DNA of 9,983 bases, taken from an uncultured Erysipelotrichaceae bacterium (GTDB lineage: Bacteria > Bacillota_I > Bacilli_A > RF39 > UBA660). This document shows positions 6,709 to 9,983 of this stretch, in pieces. A program made the position numbers and the translations under genes. Position 1 is the stretch's first letter. The number at the start of each line of letters is the position of its first letter. The stretch covers positions 1 through 9,983 of the forward strand of contig CADBMU010000066.1 of the NCBI GenBank assembly GCA_902795845.1, read 5' to 3'. The notes beneath the pieces are model-generated. The model had not been told where the DNA came from and searched no databases. It saw only the letters and a program-made list of their open reading frames with translations.

Positions 6709-6724
6709 TTGAATGGTAGTTCAA
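6709..6724. promoter_or_regulatory. Operator 2 of the ArsR/SmtB repressor
   Basis: TTGAA (6709-6713) and TTCAA (6720-6724) flank six bases, exactly the TTGAA-N6-TTCAA layout of operator 1. It starts about two bases after the predicted transcription start and ends just before the ribosome binding site. Its centre lies 31 bases from that of operator 1, close to three helical turns, so two dimers could bind the same face of the DNA. Confidence 0.7.
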
Positions 6725-6742
6725 TTAAGGAGATGTCTTTGA

Positions 6743-7123
6743 ATGAAAAGTGAAGAATTAGTTTGTGATTGTAATATAATACATCAAGATGCAGTAGCAA
6801 ATGCTATAAAGAATAAACCAAATAAAGAAGATTTAGAAAACTTGTCAGAATTATTTAAAGTAATAGGGGATTTAACAAGATTAAAAATTCTTTGGACTTT
6901 GGATAATAATGAAATGTGTGTATGCGATATTGCTAATGTTTTAAATATGACAAAATCTTCAATTTCTCATCAATTAGCAGTATTAAGAGAAAATGAAATA
7001 GTAAAATCAAGAAAATCAGGAAAAGAAGTTTATTATACTCTTGATGATGAACATATAAGCAAGTTGTATGAAATAGGTATAGAGCATATTATTCATAAAA
7101 TGAAAGGAAAAGAAAATGAATAA
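6743..7123 (+). CDS. ArsR/SmtB family metal-sensing repressor, CadC/ZiaR-like
   Basis: This 126-residue winged-helix repressor should dissociate from the operon promoter when it binds Zn, Cd or Pb. The DNA-binding part contains FKVIGDLTRLKILWTL (38-53) and a recognition helix around SKSSISHQL-like residues 70-78, followed by the wing KSGKEVYYTL (91-100). Both classic metal sites can be assembled. The alpha3N-type site has Cys8 and Cys10 in the N-terminal arm plus Cys59 and Cys61 of the CVCD motif. The alpha5-type site has Asp102, His104, His115 and His118, where CadC has Glu at the last position. Having both is like ZiaR and CadC. The start follows AAGGAG (6727-6732) by 10 bases. The gene overlaps the ATPase gene by 8 bases and is probably autoregulated through two upstream operators. 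Confidence 0.93.
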   Translation: MKSEELVCDCNIIHQDAVANAIKNKPNKEDLENLSELFKVIGDLTRLKILWTLDNNEMCVCDIANVLNMTKSSISHQLAVLRENEIVKSRKSGKEVYYTLDDEHISKLYEIGIEHIIHKMKGKENE

Positions 7124-9161
7124 ATATAGATATAATATAAATAATTTAGATTGTGCTAATTGTGCAAGAGAAATAGAAGAAGCTTTAAATGAAAGAAGTG
7201 ATTTTAAAAATGCTTCTGTAAATTTTAGTACTTGTAAAGTTTCATACGAGTCTGAAAAAGAATTTACTTTAGAAGAATTAAATAAAATAATAAAAGAAGT
7301 TGAACCTGATGCGTATCTTACTGAAAATAAAGTTGATAATGTAAAAAAAGAATTTCATTTAAGTATATTTTTAATAGCAATTATAATTAGTGCCTTTACA
7401 TATTTTTTTGATTTATCTAAAAATACAAAATTAGTATTATATATAATTTCTTATGCTTTACTTTTATATAGACCTGTTATTAACGCTATAAAATTATTAT
7501 TAAAGAAAAATGGAATAAACGAAAATGCTTTAATAAGTATTTCTTGTATTGGGGCTTTTTTACTTGGTGAAGTGATGGAAGGTATAATGGTTATTTCCCT
7601 TTATACTATTGGAAAACTACTTGAAGAAAAAGCCATAAATAAATCAAGAAAATCAATAAATGATTTACTTAATATTAAAGAACCATATGCTAATTTAAAA
7701 ACTGGTAAAACTTTTAAAAAAATCCCTGTAGAAGAAGTTAAAATTAATGATATTCTAATTGTAAAAAAGGGTGAAAAAATACCAGTAGATGGTATAGTCG
7801 TTAAAGGCAGTAGTCTGCTTGATATGACAGCCCTTACAGGAGAAAGCAATTTAGTACAAAAAAATATAAATGATGAAGTATTATCAGGAAGTATTAATTC
7901 TAAAGATATTATTGAAATAAAAGCTACTTCAGAATTCAAAGATTCTACGGTTTCTAAAATTATAGAGTTATTAGAAACTGCTACTGATAAAAAATCAAAA
8001 ACAGAAACTACTGTTACAAAAATCAGTAAAATTTATACTCCACTAATAATTGGATTAGCATTATTAATTGCAGTTTTTTTACCAGTTGTTTCTAATACAA
8101 GCCTTACAACAAGTATTTACCGTAGTTTAACATTCTTAGTAATATCTTGTCCTTGCGCAATAGCAATATCAATACCACTTTCATATTTTACAGCCATTGG
8201 AGTTGCAAGTAAAAAAGGTATTTTAATTAAAGGAAGTAATTACTTAGATAATTTAAGTAATATAACAAGTATTATTTTTGATAAAACTGGAACATTAACT
8301 AATGGTTCATTTAATGTTTCGTCAATAGAAATTACTGATGATAATTTAAAGGATAAATATACTATGGATGAAATAATAAACATTCTTATTAAAGGAGAAT
8401 CTTATTCGAATCATCCAATTGCTAATTCTATTATTAAATTAAAAGATATCGAAGTAGATAATAGTGATGTTAAAGATTTTAAGGAAATAACTGGTGGAGG
8501 TATATCTTTTACTTTAGATAAAAAACATATAACAATTGGTAGTAGTAAAATGTGTGCTTGTCAAAATGATGCTATGATTCATTTAAATATAAACGGAAAA
8601 CATGTAGCTTCAATTACCATTGATGATGGTATAAAAGCAAATACTAAAAATGTAATAAAGTATTTAAAAGATAATAATATTAGAACTTATATGTTTACGG
8701 GAGATAAGAAAGATATTGCTTTAGACATTGGCAAAAAATTAGAAATTGATGAAATAAAATATGAAATGTTACCTCAAGATAAATTTAAATATTATGAAAA
8801 TATTAGTAAATTAAATGACATAACAGTGTTTGTTGGTGATGGAATTAATGATGCTCCCGTATTAAAAAGAGCAGATATTGGTATTTCTATGGGAGAAGTT
8901 GGAAGTGATGTTGCAATTGAAGCTAGCGATATTGTAATAATGGGTGATGATCTTGCAAAGATAACTGTAGCTATAAATATTTCAAAATATACTAAAAAGA
9001 TAATTAAACAAAATTTAATATTTGCTATGACAGTTAAAATCTTAATCCTTTTATTAAGCATTTTCGGATTTGCCAATATGTGGATGGCAGTATTTGCTGA
9101 TACAGGTGTAACTCTATTAACTATTATTAATACTCTAAGAATAATGAAAAAATTTAGATAA
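7116..9161 (+). CDS. cadA: Zn/Cd/Pb-exporting P1B-2 type ATPase
   Basis: This 681-residue membrane pump expels divalent soft metals using ATP. An N-terminal heavy-metal-associated domain carries LDCANCA with Cys13 and Cys16. Membrane segments follow near residues 81-98, 105-119 and 137-170. The actuator loop has TGES at 241-244. CPC is at 345-347 in the sixth membrane helix, the phosphorylated Asp389 is in DKTGT, the nucleotide-site His433-Pro434 is in SNHPIA, and GDGINDAP is at 574-581. Lys641 in helix 7 and Asp662 in helix 8 (AVFADTG) match the pair that defines the Zn/Cd/Pb class and differ from copper pumps. The ribosome binding site AAAGGA (7103-7108) lies within the repressor gene, and the 8-base overlap implies coupled translation. 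It ends with TAA followed at once by TAG. No frameshift is seen. Confidence 0.97.
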   Translation: MNKYRYNINNLDCANCAREIEEALNERSDFKNASVNFSTCKVSYESEKEFTLEELNKIIKEVEPDAYLTENKVDNVKKEFHLSIFLIAIIISAFTYFFDLSKNTKLVLYIISYALLLYRPVINAIKLLLKKNGINENALISISCIGAFLLGEVMEGIMVISLYTIGKLLEEKAINKSRKSINDLLNIKEPYANLKTGKTFKKIPVEEVKINDILIVKKGEKIPVDGIVVKGSSLLDMTALTGESNLVQKNINDEVLSGSINSKDIIEIKATSEFKDSTVSKIIELLETATDKKSKTETTVTKISKIYTPLIIGLALLIAVFLPVVSNTSLTTSIYRSLTFLVISCPCAIAISIPLSYFTAIGVASKKGILIKGSNYLDNLSNITSIIFDKTGTLTNGSFNVSSIEITDDNLKDKYTMDEIINILIKGESYSNHPIANSIIKLKDIEVDNSDVKDFKEITGGGISFTLDKKHITIGSSKMCACQNDAMIHLNINGKHVASITIDDGIKANTKNVIKYLKDNNIRTYMFTGDKKDIALDIGKKLEIDEIKYEMLPQDKFKYYENISKLNDITVFVGDGINDAPVLKRADIGISMGEVGSDVAIEASDIVIMGDDLAKITVAINISKYTKKIIKQNLIFAMTVKILILLLSIFGFANMWMAVFADTGVTLLTIINTLRIMKKFR

Positions 9162-9168
9162 TAGAAAG

Positions 9169-9197
9169 TTGAATTTAATTAATTCTTTAGTTATAAT
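9169..9197 (+). promoter_or_regulatory. Sigma-A promoter of the PF06541-type gene
   Basis: TTGAAT (9169-9174), a 17-base spacer and a perfect TATAAT (9192-9197) lie between the ATPase stop and the next start. Transcription would begin near 9204. No terminator precedes it, so read-through from the metal operon is also possible. Confidence 0.75.
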
Positions 9198-9230
9198 AGA
9201 TACATAAAAATATTTAGACAGGAATTTAAT

Positions 9231-9890
9231 ATGAAAAAAGAAGTAAAAAATGAAACAAAAAGTGAAGTATTTCAAAAAGCTTTCTGGCTTTATATGATTG
9301 GTAATATTTTAGGATTTTTAATGGAAGGCTTTTGGTGTAAATTAAAATATGGTAGATGGGAATCTCATGTTGTTTCCATGATTGGACCTTTTTGCTTAAT
9401 ATATGGTTTTGGTGCTGCTATATTTTATTTATGCGGTAGGAAATTAAAAAATCAAAATATATTTACACAATTTTTATTTTCTTGCTTAGTTGGAGACGTT
9501 GTTGAATATATTTGTGGATATTTCTTAGAACATGTTTTTGGAATGCGTGCTTGGTATTATGGAAGATATTTCTTGAATATTAATGGTTATATTTGTTTAT
9601 TTATGACTGTTGCTTGGGGAATAGTTGGAATTTTATTTATCTATTTTGTAATGCCTTTTTGGGATAATTTTTATGAAAAAATAAAAGGCAAAGTTTTGAC
9701 AAAAATATGTTATGTATTAGCTTTAATAATGTTTGTTGATTTTATGTTTACAATGGTTTGTATAACAAGATGGGCAAACCGCCATAAAGGATATGAGTCT
9801 CATAATAAAATTATTAATATAATTGATAAAAAATATAATGATGATTTTATGGCCAAGAGATTTAATGAATGGCGATTTATAAAAAAATAA
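9231..9890 (+). CDS. Putative ABC transporter permease family membrane protein (PF06541, CmpB-like)
   Basis: The 219-residue integral membrane protein has about five hydrophobic segments, near residues 16-31, 48-68, 80-100, 117-141 and 156-177. Conserved features of the family are visible: FLMEGFWCKLKYGRWESH (29-46), GPFCLIYGFGA (52-62), VEYICGYFLE (91-100), WYYGRYFLNINGYICL (108-123) and a C-terminal RF (210-211). Despite the family name, no ATP-binding partner is encoded nearby and the function is unknown. The start follows ACAGGAA (9218-9224). It has its own promoter. The basic C-terminal tail after the last helix is probably cytoplasmic. Confidence 0.85.
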   Translation: MKKEVKNETKSEVFQKAFWLYMIGNILGFLMEGFWCKLKYGRWESHVVSMIGPFCLIYGFGAAIFYLCGRKLKNQNIFTQFLFSCLVGDVVEYICGYFLEHVFGMRAWYYGRYFLNINGYICLFMTVAWGIVGILFIYFVMPFWDNFYEKIKGKVLTKICYVLALIMFVDFMFTMVCITRWANRHKGYESHNKIINIIDKKYNDDFMAKRFNEWRFIKK

Positions 9891-9904
9891 AGCTTAATGC
9901 TTTT
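9889..9904 (+). terminator. Weak hairpin between PF06541-type gene and tRNA-Thr
   Basis: AAAGC (9889-9893) pairs with GCTTT (9899-9903) over a TTAAT loop, with only one further T. It overlaps the stop codon. The stem is too short and the T-run too poor for a confident terminator, so the tRNA may be cotranscribed with the membrane protein gene. Confidence 0.25.
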
Positions 9905-9907
9905 AAT

Positions 9908-9983
9908 GCCGATTTAGCTCAATTGGTAGAGCAGCTGAATCGTAATCAGAAGGTTGAGGGTTCAAGTCCTTTAATCGGCACCA
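9908..9983 (+). tRNA. tRNA-Thr (CGU)
   Basis: The acceptor stem GCCGATT (9908-9914) pairs perfectly with AATCGGC (9973-9979), followed by A and an encoded CCA that ends exactly at the window edge. The anticodon loop is ATCGTAA with CGT at 9941-9943, reading ACG. Position 27-43 at the base of the anticodon stem is a G-A mismatch and the T-stem contains two G-T pairs, but the fold is otherwise regular. No dedicated promoter is clear in the 17 bases after the previous stop. Confidence 0.95.

Noticed and set aside
9169..9187. Third metal-repressor operator (TTGAAT...AATTCTT) before the PF06541-type gene
   Set aside because: Only one half-site matches TTGAA; the other arm reads TTCTT and the spacing differs from the two real operators, so chance AT-rich sequence is more likely.
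9834..9839. TATAAT near the end of the PF06541-type gene as a tRNA-Thr promoter
   Set aside because: The matching -35 (TTATTA) fits poorly and the site lies in AT-rich coding sequence 70 bases upstream, so it is not supported.

Overview
The window is very AT-rich, is read with the standard bacterial code (Trp is TGG in the genes; no in-frame TGA was seen) and looks like a low-GC member of the Bacillota (Bacilli, Erysipelotrichia or Clostridia-like). Supporting signs are strong AAGGAG-type ribosome binding sites, consensus sigma-A promoters, a T-box riboswitch, CCA-encoding tRNA genes and U-tailed hairpin terminators. All seven protein genes end in TAA and all features with an assigned strand are on the plus strand. 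The species cannot be named from the sequence.

Layout. Positions 1-109 hold a small hairpin and an extended -10 promoter for mutS (110-2653), the mismatch-recognition ATPase of DNA repair. A separate gene for an AI-2E family membrane protein follows (2717-3865). Five bases after its stop begins a complete T-box leader (3871-4036) whose specifier reads as GCU (Ala). Its antiterminator and terminator can both be drawn base by base. The leader precedes a two-gene operon: a small P-loop kinase resembling deoxynucleoside monophosphate kinases (4053-4568), then directly abutting alaS (4569-6332). This alanyl-tRNA synthetase is a compact form. It keeps the catalytic, tRNA-recognition and zinc editing regions but lacks the beta-barrel insert before the editing domain and the C-terminal C-Ala domain.

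After a strong terminator, a consensus promoter drives a tRNA pair: a CAU tRNA that looks like tRNA-Ile2 rather than Met, and tRNA-Leu(UAG). An unexplained hairpin and a terminator follow. Next is a metal-resistance operon: an ArsR/SmtB repressor of the CadC/ZiaR kind (6743-7123) overlapping a P1B-2 Zn/Cd/Pb-exporting ATPase (7116-9161). Its promoter carries two copies of the dyad TTGAA-N6-TTCAA, one between -35 and -10 and one just after the predicted transcription start, which explains autoregulation by metal. The window closes with a PF06541-type (putative ABC transporter permease, CmpB) membrane protein with its own promoter and a tRNA-Thr(CGU) ending at the last base.

Most of the window is core genome. 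The points most worth a second look are the alanine T-box over a kinase plus synthetase, the compact AlaRS, the twin metal-repressor operators and the hairpin trailer behind the tRNA pair. I see no mobile element, CRISPR array, phage gene or defence system.
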